Of a stretch of DNA of 42,619 nucleotides, positions 27,594 to 38,954 are shown in pieces. Location: NCBI GenBank assembly GCA_011620315.1, contig WOZO01000051.1, positions 1-42,619 of the forward strand, written 5' to 3'. Every line of letters begins with the position of its first letter. The first letter of the stretch is position 1. This stretch comes from Sideroxydans sp. (GTDB lineage Bacteria; Pseudomonadota; Gammaproteobacteria; Burkholderiales; Gallionellaceae). Position numbers and translations under genes: made by a program. The notes under the pieces were generated by a model. The model ran no database searches. It was not told where the DNA came from and saw only the letters and a program-made list of their open reading frames with translations.

Positions 27594-28085
27594 ATGCGTG
27601 TTTTGATGTTTATCACCTTGTTCTGCGTGATCGCTTTAAACGCGCAGGCCGAACTGTATCGTTCCGTCGACAGCCAAGGTAAGGTGCACTACAGCGACAC
27701 ACCTTTGCCCGGCACCGACGATGTGGAACAGCTGAAGCTGGGCACCCCGCCGACTCCCGATGCCAGCTTGCCTTATGAGACGCGGCGTGCCCAGCAACGC
27801 TTTCCTGTGACGCTGTATATCGCGCCCGGCTGTGGCGCACCCTGTGATGAGGCACAGGCATTCTTGCGCAAGCGCGGCATCCCGTACTCCGAACAGAATC
27901 TGGATACTTTTGAAAAGGCCGATGCATACAAAAAGGAAACCGGCGGCCTGCAGATTCCTGCCATCACCATCGGCAATACCCGACTCAAGGGCTTCCTTGA
28001 TTCTTCCTGGAACAAGGAACTGGATTTCGCCGGCTACCCCAAGTCCGCCCCCTACCGTCCGCGCGCTGCGCAGCCTGCGCAATGA
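27594..28085 (+). CDS. Secreted DUF4124 domain protein with glutaredoxin-like C-terminal region
   Basis: Signal peptide MRVLMFITLFCVIALNAQA; DUF4124 ELYRSVDSQGKVHYSDTPLPG; thioredoxin-fold VTLYIAPGCGAPCDEAQAFLRKRGIPYSEQNLD...IPAITIGNTRLKGF. Confidence 0.88.
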   Translation: MRVLMFITLFCVIALNAQAELYRSVDSQGKVHYSDTPLPGTDDVEQLKLGTPPTPDASLPYETRRAQQRFPVTLYIAPGCGAPCDEAQAFLRKRGIPYSEQNLDTFEKADAYKKETGGLQIPAITIGNTRLKGFLDSSWNKELDFAGYPKSAPYRPRAAQPAQ

Positions 28086-28840
28086 AGATAGCTACCTGGA
28101 ACGTCAATTCGCTCAAGGTGCGTTTACCGCACCTGCTTGACTGGCTGGCGCAAGCGCCGGTGGACGTGTTGTGCCTGCAGGAGACCAAGACTGAAGACAA
28201 GAACTTTCCGCTGGCGGAAATTGTAGCGGCCGGTTTCCGCTGTGTCTACAGCGGGCAGAAGACTTATAACGGCGTCGCCATCCTCAGCCGTGAAGCGGCC
28301 AGCGATGTACTGGTCGGCATCCCCAACTTCGAAGATGAGCAGAAGCGCGTGCTCGCTGCGACCATAGCCGGCGTGCGCATCATCTGTGTCTACATCCCCA
28401 ACGGCCAGGAGGTCGGCTCGGACAAATATGCATACAAGCTGCGCTGGCTGGCCGCCTTGCATGACTGGCTGCAGGACGAGATGCGGAAGTATCCCAAGCT
28501 GGCTTTGCTGGGCGACTACAACATCGTCCCCGATGATCGCGACGTATACGATCCGCTTGCCTGGAAGGACAAGGTGCTGTGCAGCGTGCCGGAACGCGAG
28601 GCATTCCAGGGGCTGCTGGCCCTCGGTCTGCGCGATGCGTTCCGCTTGTTCGAAGACGGCGGGAAATTCTATTCCTGGTGGGATTACCGCATGATGGCTT
28701 TCCGCCGCAACATGGGTATGCGCATCGACCACATCCTCATCAGCGAAGCGCTGCAATGTACCGGCTGCCATATCGACAAAGCGCCGCGCAAACTGGAACG
28801 TCCTTCCGACCACACCCCTGTGGTGGCCGAAGTCGTTTGA
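28082..28840 (+). CDS. xth: Exodeoxyribonuclease III
   Basis: MKIATWNVNSLKVRLPHLLDWL...LQETKTED, GDYNIVPDDRDVYDP, RIDHILIS, SDHTPVVAE. Confidence 0.95.
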   Translation: MKIATWNVNSLKVRLPHLLDWLAQAPVDVLCLQETKTEDKNFPLAEIVAAGFRCVYSGQKTYNGVAILSREAASDVLVGIPNFEDEQKRVLAATIAGVRIICVYIPNGQEVGSDKYAYKLRWLAALHDWLQDEMRKYPKLALLGDYNIVPDDRDVYDPLAWKDKVLCSVPEREAFQGLLALGLRDAFRLFEDGGKFYSWWDYRMMAFRRNMGMRIDHILISEALQCTGCHIDKAPRKLERPSDHTPVVAEVV

Positions 28841-29460
28841 ACTCGTCCGCAGTCGAACTGCTGTTCGTAGATGACCGCCTGCTGGTCGCCGTTAAGCCTG
28901 ACGGCCTGTTATCGGTGCCCGGGCGCGGCGCGGAGAAACAGGATTGTCTGTCTGCCCGCCTCCAGCAACAATTCCCCGATGCCCTGGTCGTTCATCGACT
29001 CGATATGGCCACATCCGGCTTGATGTTGTTCGCGCGCGGCACCGGGATGCAGCGCAGGTTGTCGATCATGTTTCAGCAGCGCGAGATGGAAAAACGCTAC
29101 CTAGCAATTTGCGCGGGCACACTGCAACAGTCCCGGGGCGAGATTGATTTGCCCATCGCGCCCGACTGGCCGAACCGACCCTTGCAGCGTATCGACACCG
29201 AACATGGCAAGCCCTCGCTTACGCGTTATCGCCTGTTGCAGCGTGAGAGTGATCGTTCACGCGTCGAACTGGAGCCGGTCACCGGGCGCACGCACCAATT
29301 GCGTTTGCATATGGCGGCGCTTGGTCACCCTATCCTTGGCGATGCGCTGTATGGCGATGAACGCAGCGCGCCGCGCTTGTTGCTACATGCTTATATGTTG
29401 CGCTTTCCCCATCCCGCGAGTGTGGAATTGATGACCTTCAAACATATACCATCGTTCTGA
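28837..29460 (+). CDS. RluA family pseudouridine synthase, probable TTG start overlapping the xth stop
   Basis: LLVAVKPDGLLSVPG, VVHRLDMATSGLMLFARG, EPVTGRTHQLRLHMAALGHPILGDALYG. Confidence 0.9.
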   Translation: MNSSAVELLFVDDRLLVAVKPDGLLSVPGRGAEKQDCLSARLQQQFPDALVVHRLDMATSGLMLFARGTGMQRRLSIMFQQREMEKRYLAICAGTLQQSRGEIDLPIAPDWPNRPLQRIDTEHGKPSLTRYRLLQRESDRSRVELEPVTGRTHQLRLHMAALGHPILGDALYGDERSAPRLLLHAYMLRFPHPASVELMTFKHIPSF

Positions 29461-29484
29461 ATTCGCGTCTCGCTACGGTATACT
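29455..29484 (+). promoter_or_regulatory. Candidate sigma70 promoter for the Tim44-like gene
   Basis: TTCTGA (29455-29460), 18-nt spacer, TATACT (29479-29484), about 36 nt upstream of the ATG. Confidence 0.45.
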
Positions 29485-29519
29485 GCGCGCCCTGTTTGTT
29501 CTCAAATTTAAGGATTTAC

Positions 29520-30356
29520 ATGAAACGTTTTGCTGTTGCCCTGACTTTGCTACTCACCAGCTTGTCCCTGATCTCTACCAGCGCCGAAGCCAAGCGTCTA
29601 GGCGGCGGCCTCAACATCGGTAAACAACGCACCATGAGTGCCCCGCAAAAGCAGGCCGCACCCGCGCCGACCCAGGCCAGTCCCGCACCGGCAGCTGGCA
29701 CCCCTGCCAAGCAGGGCAACAAGTGGCTAGGGCCGCTGGCCGGTATCGCCGCCGGGCTGGGACTGGCGGCGCTGTTCTCTCACTTCGGCATCGGCGAGGG
29801 CATGGGTTCTTTGCTGATGATTTTGTTGCTGGTTGGCGGCGCTTTCTTGCTGTTTTCCATGCTGCGCAAGAAGCGGCAACCCGCGATGCAGTATGCCGCC
29901 GCAGGGGCTGACTATGGCTCCGCGCCTCATCCTGCGCCTGTCACGACTGTGCCTACCGATACGGTGCCGCAGCGTGCAGCAAATATTCCGGCGGATTTCC
30001 CGGTGGAAAGTTTTCTGCGTAGCGCCAAGATGTCTTTCATCCGCCTGCAGGCCGCCAATGACCGCAAGGATCTGAACGACATCCGTGAATACACCACACC
30101 CGGGATGTTCGCCGAGTTCAGTATGCAATTGCAGGAGCGTGACGATGCCGCGCAGCAAACCGATGTCGGCTTTGTCAACGGCGAGTTGCTGGAAGTCGTG
30201 ACCGAGAACGACATTGCCATCGCCAGCGTGCGCCTGAGCGGCCAGCTGCGCGAGAACAATGGTGCGCCCGAGCACTTCGAGGAAGTCTGGCACGTGCAGA
30301 AAGATCTGAGGGATGACAATTCTGTTTGGCTGCTGGCCGGAATTCAGCAGCATTGA
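29520..30356 (+). CDS. Tim44-like domain membrane protein
   Basis: Signal peptide, GGGLNIGKQRTM, central Gly-rich TM segment, C-terminal Tim44-like region FLRSAKMSFIRLQAANDRKDLNDIREYTTPGMFAEFSMQL...FEEVWHVQKD. Confidence 0.88.
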   Translation: MKRFAVALTLLLTSLSLISTSAEAKRLGGGLNIGKQRTMSAPQKQAAPAPTQASPAPAAGTPAKQGNKWLGPLAGIAAGLGLAALFSHFGIGEGMGSLLMILLLVGGAFLLFSMLRKKRQPAMQYAAAGADYGSAPHPAPVTTVPTDTVPQRAANIPADFPVESFLRSAKMSFIRLQAANDRKDLNDIREYTTPGMFAEFSMQLQERDDAAQQTDVGFVNGELLEVVTENDIAIASVRLSGQLRENNGAPEHFEEVWHVQKDLRDDNSVWLLAGIQQH

Positions 30357-30379
30357 ACGTGAACTGAAGTAGACTTGCG

Positions 30380-30406
30380 GGCACGGCGCTTTGGCCGTGC
30401 CTTTTT
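30380..30406 (+). terminator. Rho-independent terminator-like hairpin between the Tim44-like gene and ubiB
   Basis: ggcacggc-gctttg-gccgtgcc followed by ttttt. Confidence 0.8.
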
Positions 30407-30416
30407 CATTTGTACG

Positions 30417-31940
30417 ATGCGTTTATTTCGACTGATCAAGATCATCTACATCGTCCTGCGCTTCGGTCTGGACGAATTCCTGCTGGCGCATGCGCGCACC
30501 AGCTGGCTGTTGCGCCCGCTCAATTTGCTGCTGTTCTTCCGTGACAACAAGCGTCCGCGCGGATTGCGGCTGCGGCTGGCACTGGAAGCGTTGGGGCCTA
30601 TCTTCGTCAAGTTCGGTCAGTTGTTGTCCACCCGCCGCGATCTGATCCCGACCGATATCGCCGATGCGCTCGCGTCGCTGCAGGATCAGGTACCGCCCTT
30701 CCCGTCAGTGCAGGCTGTGGCGCTGCTGGAATCTGCCTATGGCAAACCGCTGCAAGATGTATTCGCCAGTTTCGATCAATTGCCGGTCGCCAGCGCTTCC
30801 GTCGCGCAAGTGCATTTTGCGGTGCTGCCGGACGGGCGCGAGGTCGCCGTCAAGATCTTGCGACCCGGTGTCAAGCTGATCATCGAGCACGATCTCGCTT
30901 TGCTCGACATCGCTGCTTCGCTCATAGAGCACCTGTGGCAAGACGGCAAGCGCCTGAAGCCGAAAGAGGTCATCGCCGAGTTTGAAAAGACGCTGCATGA
31001 TGAGCTCGACCTGATGCGCGAAGCGGCCAATGCCAGCCAGTTGCGGCGCAACTTCATCGATGCGACCTTGCTGCTGGTGCCGGAGATCTACTGGGATTGG
31101 TGCAGCGCGCAGGTGATGGTGATGCAGCGCATGCTTGGCATTCCTGTCAGCCAGATCGCGGCCATGCGCGAAGCCGGGATTGATATTCCGAAACTGGCCA
31201 GCGACGGTGTGACGATCTTCTACACCCAGGTGTTCCGTGACGGCTTCTTCCATGCCGATATGCATCCCGGCAACATTCTGGTCGCGCTTGACGGTCGTTA
31301 TGTGGCGCTGGATTTCGGCATCATGGGCACGCTCACCGACAACGACAAGCATTACCTGGCGCACAACTTCATCGCCTTCTTCAATCGCGATTACCGGCGC
31401 GTGGCCGAGTTGCATATCGAGTCGGGCTGGGCACCCGCCAGCACGCGCATCGATGAGTTCGAGGCCGCGATCCGTGCCGTGTGCGAACCTATCTTTGACA
31501 AACCGCTGCGCGAGGTCTCGTTCGGCCGCATCCTGCTGAGGCTGTTCCAAACCTCGCGACGTTTCGGTATCCAGATCCAGCCGCAATTGGTGCTGCTGCA
31601 GAAGACACTGCTGAACATCGAAGGACTTGGACTGCAGCTTGATCCCGAACTTGACCTGTGGAAGACGGCCAAACCCTGGCTGGAACGCTGGATGAGTGAG
31701 CAGATCGGATGGCGCGGATTTTTGAAAGCCCTGCAGCGGGAGACCCCGCGTTTCACCACCCTGATCCCAGAATTGCCCCGCCTGATCCATCAGCGTCTGA
31801 GACAGGCGCCTTATGAGCACGCGGCGCCGCTATTGCTGGAGTTGGTCATTCAGCAGAGACGGCGCAATGGTTGGCTGTCTGTGATCGCCGTGTTGCTGGC
31901 TGCCGCCCTTGCGTTAGCCTTCTTTGTTCAATTCGGCTAG
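30417..31940 (+). CDS. ubiB: Ubiquinone biosynthesis regulatory protein kinase UbiB
   Basis: [37 protein letters not shown] (KxGQ), [36 protein letters not shown]. Confidence 0.96.
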   Translation: MRLFRLIKIIYIVLRFGLDEFLLAHARTSWLLRPLNLLLFFRDNKRPRGLRLRLALEALGPIFVKFGQLLSTRRDLIPTDIADALASLQDQVPPFPSVQAVALLESAYGKPLQDVFASFDQLPVASASVAQVHFAVLPDGREVAVKILRPGVKLIIEHDLALLDIAASLIEHLWQDGKRLKPKEVIAEFEKTLHDELDLMREAANASQLRRNFIDATLLLVPEIYWDWCSAQVMVMQRMLGIPVSQIAAMREAGIDIPKLASDGVTIFYTQVFRDGFFHADMHPGNILVALDGRYVALDFGIMGTLTDNDKHYLAHNFIAFFNRDYRRVAELHIESGWAPASTRIDEFEAAIRAVCEPIFDKPLREVSFGRILLRLFQTSRRFGIQIQPQLVLLQKTLLNIEGLGLQLDPELDLWKTAKPWLERWMSEQIGWRGFLKALQRETPRFTTLIPELPRLIHQRLRQAPYEHAAPLLLELVIQQRRRNGWLSVIAVLLAAALALAFFVQFG

Positions 31941-32701
31941 ATAAAGCCGGTTTCGGTCAGTTCTTTTGCAAGCGCTCTATAGTCTGCGGCGCCGGGGCTA
32001 TTGGGCGCATAAGCGAACACGTCCAGGCCGTGCATCGGGCTGGTGGCCAGTGCAACCGTCTCTCCGATGCGCGTCTTGCACACCAGATTGCCGTAGCGTT
32101 GTTTGAGTTTGTCGTAGATGTCGAATGACAACTTGCGGCGGGAGTCGAATCGGGTCACCACGATGCGTCGCTCGAATGTCCTTTGCAGCTTCTTCTCCAG
32201 CACATTCAGTGCGCTGTCCAGCCTGTGCACGCCATGCTGCGACAGAAAATCCGGTGATACCGGTATCAATACCTTGTCTGCCGCCAGCAATGCGTTCAGC
32301 GTCAATACACCGAGCATGGGACAGCAATCTATCAGGATCGGCGCACCGGTCAGCGCCAGTTCTTCCGCCAGCCCTTGTTTCATTTTCTTGGCAGCCTGCG
32401 GGTCGTTGCCGTACATTGCATCTATCTTGGACAGTTCCAGTGTTGCCGGAATCAGCTGCCATCCGGCCGGTGTTTCATAAAGCAGTTTTGCCAAGGGCGT
32501 GCCGTCTCTAAAGAAGGAGACGATGCTATCCCGCTGCGTTGTGCCATGACGCAGCCCGGATGCCAGGCTGAGATGGCCCTGCGGGTCCATATCGATGGCG
32601 ATCGGGCTGCGCTGGGCAAGCGACAACGCTGCCGTCAGATTAAGGCAGGTCGTGGTCTTGCCTACACCACCTTTTTGGTTGAATACGGCGATGGTCGCCA
32701 T
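31937..32701 (-). CDS. ParA family ATPase, orphan (no ParB-like neighbour)
   Basis: [27 protein letters not shown] deviant Walker [26 protein letters not shown]. Confidence 0.92.
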   Translation of the reverse strand: MATIAVFNQKGGVGKTTTCLNLTAALSLAQRSPIAIDMDPQGHLSLASGLRHGTTQRDSIVSFFRDGTPLAKLLYETPAGWQLIPATLELSKIDAMYGNDPQAAKKMKQGLAEELALTGAPILIDCCPMLGVLTLNALLAADKVLIPVSPDFLSQHGVHRLDSALNVLEKKLQRTFERRIVVTRFDSRRKLSFDIYDKLKQRYGNLVCKTRIGETVALATSPMHGLDVFAYAPNSPGAADYRALAKELTETGFI

Positions 32702-32752
32702 GCTGTGTTTTTCTCCGGTATTGCGGGAGGATGGAGCGCGGCGTCCTCGACC

Positions 32753-32781
32753 GGTATTCGGCTTGAGTGCAAGCGAATACC
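32753..32781. repeat. Inverted repeat/hairpin between glmS and parA
   Basis: ggtattcg-g-cttg-agtg-caag-cgaatacc: 12 paired bases with one bulged G; no T-run. Confidence 0.7.
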
Positions 32782-32797
32782 GCCGGATTGTGCTGCT

Positions 32798-34621
32798 TTA
32801 TTCCACCGTGACGGATTTGGCGAGGTTTCGAGGCTTGTCCACATCCGTTCCCTTTTGCAGTGCTACGTAATATGCCAAGAGTTGCAAAGGGGCAGTGTGC
32901 AGAATAGGGCTGAGAAAGCCCGCGTGTTCCGGCATTTGCAGGATGTGTACGCCCTCGCTGGCGTGGATGTGAGTGTTTGCATCTGCAAAGACAAAGAGCT
33001 CGCCGCCCCGCGCCCTGACTTCCTGCAGATTGGATTTGAGCTTTTCCAGCAATGTATCGTTGGGGGCGACCGATACCACCGGCATGTCTTTGTCCACCAA
33101 CGCCAGCGGGCCATGCTTCAACTCTCCGGCCGGGTAGGCTTCGGCGTGGATATAGGAGATCTCTTTAAGTTTGAGTGCGCCTTCTGCTGCAATCGGGAAA
33201 TGCATACCGCGGCCCAGGAACAGCGCGTGATGTTTGTCTGCGAAATGTTTGGATATCTCGGCGATCTGCGGTTCCAGATCCAATACTTTCTGCATGGCGG
33301 CCGGAAGATGACGCAGTTCGTGCAGGAATTGTTGTTCTCGCGCGTCACTGAGACGACCGCGTACTTTTGCCATCACCAGCGTAAGCAGAAACAGGCCCGC
33401 CAGTTGCGTGGTAAATGCCTTGGTGGATGCCACACCGATTTCAGGACCGGCGCGCGTCAGGAATCGCAATTTTGATTGGCGAATGATCGCGCTTTCCGGC
33501 ACGTTGCAGATCGCCAGCGTGTAGCCATGCCCAGTTGCTTTCGCATGATTCAGTGCGGCCAATGTATCTGCCGTTTCTCCAGACTGCGAAATCGTCACCA
33601 CCAGCGTTTTTGGATTGGCTACGCTGGTACGGTAGCGGTATTCGCTGGCGATCTCGACTGTGCAAGGGATGCCGGCAATCTCTTCCAGCCAGTAGCGTGC
33701 GACTTGTCCCGCGTGGTTGCTGGTACCGCAGGCGAGAATGAGGATGTTCTCTACTTTTGGGAAGATGTCGGTGGCTTCCGCGCCGAAGATCCCCGGTAGC
33801 AGTGACTGGCTATTGCATACTGATTCCAGCGTATCCGCCAATGCCTGCGGTTGTTCGTGGATCTCCTTCTGCATGTAGTGCCGGTACTCACCCAACTCCA
33901 CGCTGTCATTGTTCAACTCGCTTATCTGTACCGGTCGTTGTGCCGCGGCACCTTGTGCATCGATGATGCAATAGCCGTCAACGTTCAGCTCGACCACGTC
34001 CCCCTCTTCCAGATATACCACGTTCCTTGTGACCTGCAGCAACGCCGACATGTCGGAACCGACGAAGTGTTCGCCTTCGCCTACGCCCAGTAACAGCGGG
34101 CTTCCTTTACGGGCCGCGATGAGCTGGTGCGGCTTGTCTGCCGCGATGACGCCGATCGCATAGGCACCCACCAACTGGGACAGCGCCTTCTGCGTTGCCA
34201 CCAGCAAATTACCCTGCGCATAGTGGCTATGGATCAAGTGCGCGATCACTTCAGTATCCGTGTCTGAAGTGAATTCGTATCCCTGTGCAGTCAGCTCTGC
34301 TCTTAACTCTTCGTAATTTTCGATGATGCCGTTATGCACCACGGCGATCACATCGCGGCTCATGTGCGGGTGTGCGTTGCGTTCACTCGGCACACCGTGC
34401 GTCGCCCAGCGCGTGTGCGCGATGCCGACCTCACCTTGTATGTGGGCGCTCTTCTGTCCCAACTCGGCTACCCGCCCTTCGCTGCGCACACGCTCCAGCT
34501 TGCCTTCATGCACGACAACCAGGCCGGCCGAATCATAACCACGATATTCCAGACGCAGTAGACCGTTGACCAGAACTGGGACGATGTTGCGTTTTGCGAC
34601 TGCTCCGACGATACCGCACAT
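32798..34621 (-). CDS. glmS: Glutamine--fructose-6-phosphate aminotransferase (isomerizing)
   Basis: [36 protein letters not shown] domains; [13 protein letters not shown]-terminus. Confidence 0.97.
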   Translation of the reverse strand: MCGIVGAVAKRNIVPVLVNGLLRLEYRGYDSAGLVVVHEGKLERVRSEGRVAELGQKSAHIQGEVGIAHTRWATHGVPSERNAHPHMSRDVIAVVHNGIIENYEELRAELTAQGYEFTSDTDTEVIAHLIHSHYAQGNLLVATQKALSQLVGAYAIGVIAADKPHQLIAARKGSPLLLGVGEGEHFVGSDMSALLQVTRNVVYLEEGDVVELNVDGYCIIDAQGAAAQRPVQISELNNDSVELGEYRHYMQKEIHEQPQALADTLESVCNSQSLLPGIFGAEATDIFPKVENILILACGTSNHAGQVARYWLEEIAGIPCTVEIASEYRYRTSVANPKTLVVTISQSGETADTLAALNHAKATGHGYTLAICNVPESAIIRQSKLRFLTRAGPEIGVASTKAFTTQLAGLFLLTLVMAKVRGRLSDAREQQFLHELRHLPAAMQKVLDLEPQIAEISKHFADKHHALFLGRGMHFPIAAEGALKLKEISYIHAEAYPAGELKHGPLALVDKDMPVVSVAPNDTLLEKLKSNLQEVRARGGELFVFADANTHIHASEGVHILQMPEHAGFLSPILHTAPLQLLAYYVALQKGTDVDKPRNLAKSVTVE

Positions 34622-34622
34622 G

Positions 34623-35987
34623 CTATTTCTTTCCTTTCACGGGACGTTGCCAGCCGGCAATCGTGAGTTGTCTACTGCGGGAGAGAGTGAGTTCCCCTGC
34701 GGGCGTGTCTTTGGTGATGGTCGATCCTGCACCTATGGTTGCGCCCTTGCCAACGGTAACCGGTGCGACAAGTTGCGTATCGGAACCAATGAATGCGTCG
34801 TCTTCGATGATAGTGCGGAATTTGTTCGCGCCATCGTAGTTGCAAGTGATCGTGCCTGCGCCGATATTGACGCGGCAGCCTACCGTGCTGTCACCGATGT
34901 AGCTCAGATGGTTAGCCTTACTGCCTTGGCCTATCTCACTGTTCTTTATTTCCACGAAATTCCCGACGTGGGCATGATCGTGCAATTTGCTGCCGGGACG
35001 CAGGCGAGCATAGGGGCCGATGTGGCAGTTGGCACCCACTTCGCTGCTGTCGATATGGCTGTAAGGTGCTATCTGCGTATCCTGCGCGATGGATGCATTG
35101 CGGATGATGCTGTAAGCACCGACTTTGACACGGTCGCCCAAGGATACCTGGCCCTCAAAGATACAGCCCACATCGATCTCTGCATCGCGTCCGCACATCA
35201 GATTCCCCCGTACATCGATTCGCGCCGGATCAATCAGAGTCACGCCTTGCGTTAGCAACCTTGCCGCTACTTCCTTTTGCCACACGCGCTCCAGGTTGGC
35301 CAGTTGCATCTTGTTGTTGATGCCATCGACCTCCCAGGCTTGTGCGGGCTGTACGCTGTGTACTGTTACTCCCTGCCCCACTGCCATTTCTACGATGTCG
35401 GTAAGGTAGTACTCACCCTGTGCATTGTCATTGCTCAGCTTGCCGAGCCATTCGCGCAGTTGCGCCGTTGGCACGAGCATGATCCCCGTGTTCACTTCTT
35501 GAATTTGCAACTCTTCTGGCGTGGCATCCTTTTGCTCCACGATACGCTGCACGTCGCCTTCACTATCGCGCACGATGCGGCCATATCCTGCGGGGTTCTC
35601 CAGATTGACGGAAAGGAGTACCAGCCCTTCCCCAGCCTTTTGCATCTGATGCAGCGTGCTGTGCTGTATCAGCGGCACATCGCCGTACAGAATCAAAGTG
35701 CGGCTATCATCCTGCAGGAGTGGCATTGCCTGTTGCACTGCATGCCCTGTGCCAAGCTGCGGTTCCTGAATGACGAATTTTGCATCGTATTGCTGCATTG
35801 CCTGCGGGACAGCCTCTCCGCCATGTCCATAGACCGTACAGATTTGCTGCGGGCGCAGGGATAGTGCGCAGTCGAGCACGTGCTGTATCAGAGGTTTGCC
35901 AGCCAGCGAATGCAGGACCTTGGGCTTGTCCGAATACATACGGGTGCCTTTGCCGGCAGCCAGGATAACGATATTCAACGCTTTCAT
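34623..35987 (-). CDS. glmU: Bifunctional GlcNAc-1-P uridyltransferase / GlcN-1-P acetyltransferase
   Basis: [30 protein letters not shown]-terminal LbH domain [30 protein letters not shown]. Confidence 0.97.
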   Translation of the reverse strand: MKALNIVILAAGKGTRMYSDKPKVLHSLAGKPLIQHVLDCALSLRPQQICTVYGHGGEAVPQAMQQYDAKFVIQEPQLGTGHAVQQAMPLLQDDSRTLILYGDVPLIQHSTLHQMQKAGEGLVLLSVNLENPAGYGRIVRDSEGDVQRIVEQKDATPEELQIQEVNTGIMLVPTAQLREWLGKLSNDNAQGEYYLTDIVEMAVGQGVTVHSVQPAQAWEVDGINNKMQLANLERVWQKEVAARLLTQGVTLIDPARIDVRGNLMCGRDAEIDVGCIFEGQVSLGDRVKVGAYSIIRNASIAQDTQIAPYSHIDSSEVGANCHIGPYARLRPGSKLHDHAHVGNFVEIKNSEIGQGSKANHLSYIGDSTVGCRVNIGAGTITCNYDGANKFRTIIEDDAFIGSDTQLVAPVTVGKGATIGAGSTITKDTPAGELTLSRSRQLTIAGWQRPVKGKK

Positions 35988-36032
35988 ATTTTTGTGATCT
36001 TCATAGTTGCGCGAGTATATCTTTCAGACAAC

Positions 36033-36056
36033 AAAAAAGCAGCCGAAGCTGCTTTT
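36033..36056 (-). terminator. Rho-independent terminator downstream of atpC
   Basis: On the minus strand: aaaagcagc-ttcg-gctgctttttt, TTCG tetraloop and T-run. Confidence 0.9.
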
Positions 36057-36079
36057 CCGTTTGTTCCACTTACAAGTAC

Positions 36080-36505
36080 TTAGTGCGTAGTCTTGCGCAT
36101 TTGCTGAATTGCTCGCAGTTGTGCGATTGCTTCAGCCAATTCTGCCTGAGCAGCTGCGTAGTCGATATCAGAGGTGCGATTCTTCATCGCCTCTTCTGCC
36201 GACTGCTTGGCTTCCAGAGCACGTGCCTCGTCCAGATCGGCACCGCGAATCGCGGTATCGGCCAGAATGGTAACCACGTTAGGCTGAACTTCAAGCATGC
36301 CGCCGGATACATAGATCAGTTCTTCCTGGTCCTGATCCGGACGCTTGATGCGCACCGCACCGGGTTTGATGCGAGTCATCAGGGCGGTGTGACGCGGGTA
36401 GATACCCAATTCGCCCATCTCGCCCGGTACCACGATGACTTCAGCAAGACCGGAGAAGATCTGCTCTTCTGCGCTCACTACGTCTACATGTACGGTCATT
36501 GCCAT
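36080..36505 (-). CDS. atpC: F1Fo ATP synthase subunit epsilon
   Basis: [46 protein letters not shown]; operon position. Confidence 0.97.
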   Translation of the reverse strand: MAMTVHVDVVSAEEQIFSGLAEVIVVPGEMGELGIYPRHTALMTRIKPGAVRIKRPDQDQEELIYVSGGMLEVQPNVVTILADTAIRGADLDEARALEAKQSAEEAMKNRTSDIDYAAAQAELAEAIAQLRAIQQMRKTTH

Positions 36506-36521
36506 GGTTATACCCCACTAA

Positions 36522-37964
<1,443 letters not shown>

Positions 37965-37986
37965 TTAATTCTGAATTCTTTGCCGA

Positions 37987-38046
37987 TCAGCCGATCACAG
38001 CAGCACTTTGAAGATTTGGTCTCGTCACAACAATCGCTGCGCTCAT
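37987..38046 (-). CDS. Candidate 19-aa small ORF between atpG and atpD
   Basis: ATG at 38046-38044 preceded by gggggag-actaac; encodes MSAAIVVTRPNLQSAAVIG and stops with TGA. Confidence 0.35.
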   Translation of the reverse strand: MSAAIVVTRPNLQSAAVIG

Positions 38047-38074
38047 GTTAGTCTCCCCCGATCTTCTTGGTGCG

Positions 38075-38941
38075 TCAGCCAATGGCTGCTGCACCGCCCA
38101 CGATCTCCGATATTTCCTTGGTGATCGCTGCCTGACGTGCTTTGTTGTATACCAGCTTGAGCTCGCCGATAACGCTCTTGGCGTTGTCGGAAGCGGCTTT
38201 CATTGCCACCATGCGCGAGCTTTGCTCGGAAGCCATGTTTTCAACAACGGCCTGGTACACCAGAGATTCGATGTAACGCAGCAACAGTTCGTCGATGACT
38301 TTCTTTGCATCCGGCTCGTAGATGTAGTCCCAGTTGCCTTCGCTGGTACCCAATTGCTCACCGCTCAGCGGCAACAACTGTTCGATACGCGGCTCCTGCT
38401 TCATCGTGTTGATGAAGTGGTTGTAGCTCAGGTAGATGGCATCGATCTCACCGGCCACGTACGCATCCAGCATCGCCTTAACGGTACCGATCAGCTTTTC
38501 GATGTGCGGCGTATCGCCCAGACCGTTCAAATGCGACTGAACCTTGGCACCGATGCGGTTCATGAAACCGAATCCCTTGTTACCGATCGGACATACCAGA
38601 AGACCCTTGCCTTCGCCTTCCCAAGTTTTCATCTCGTTGACTGCAAGACGCAACACGTTGGTATTCAGACCGCCGCACAGACCTTTGTCTGAAGTGACAA
38701 CGATCAGGCCGACGTTCTTTACTGTCTCGCGCTTGACCAGGAACGGATGCTTGTATTCCGGGTTGGCGCGGGACAAGTGAGCGGCGACATTACGAATCTT
38801 CTCGGCATAAGGGCGAGCGGCACGCATGCGATCTTGCGCCTTGCGCATCTTCGCAGCTGCCACCATTTCCATCGCACGCGTTATCTTGCGCGTATTTTCA
38901 ACGCTCTTGATTTTGGTGCGAATCTCTTTACTGCCCGCCAT
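38075..38941 (-). CDS. atpG: F1Fo ATP synthase subunit gamma
   Basis: [40 protein letters not shown]-terminal [22 protein letters not shown]. Confidence 0.98.
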   Translation of the reverse strand: MAGSKEIRTKIKSVENTRKITRAMEMVAAAKMRKAQDRMRAARPYAEKIRNVAAHLSRANPEYKHPFLVKRETVKNVGLIVVTSDKGLCGGLNTNVLRLAVNEMKTWEGEGKGLLVCPIGNKGFGFMNRIGAKVQSHLNGLGDTPHIEKLIGTVKAMLDAYVAGEIDAIYLSYNHFINTMKQEPRIEQLLPLSGEQLGTSEGNWDYIYEPDAKKVIDELLLRYIESLVYQAVVENMASEQSSRMVAMKAASDNAKSVIGELKLVYNKARQAAITKEISEIVGGAAAIG

Positions 38942-38954
38942 AACTCAGCTCCCC

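Noticed and set aside
28579-28836. Extended N-terminus of the pseudouridine synthase ORF
   Set aside because: Overlaps xth in another frame; the family similarity begins near 28837.
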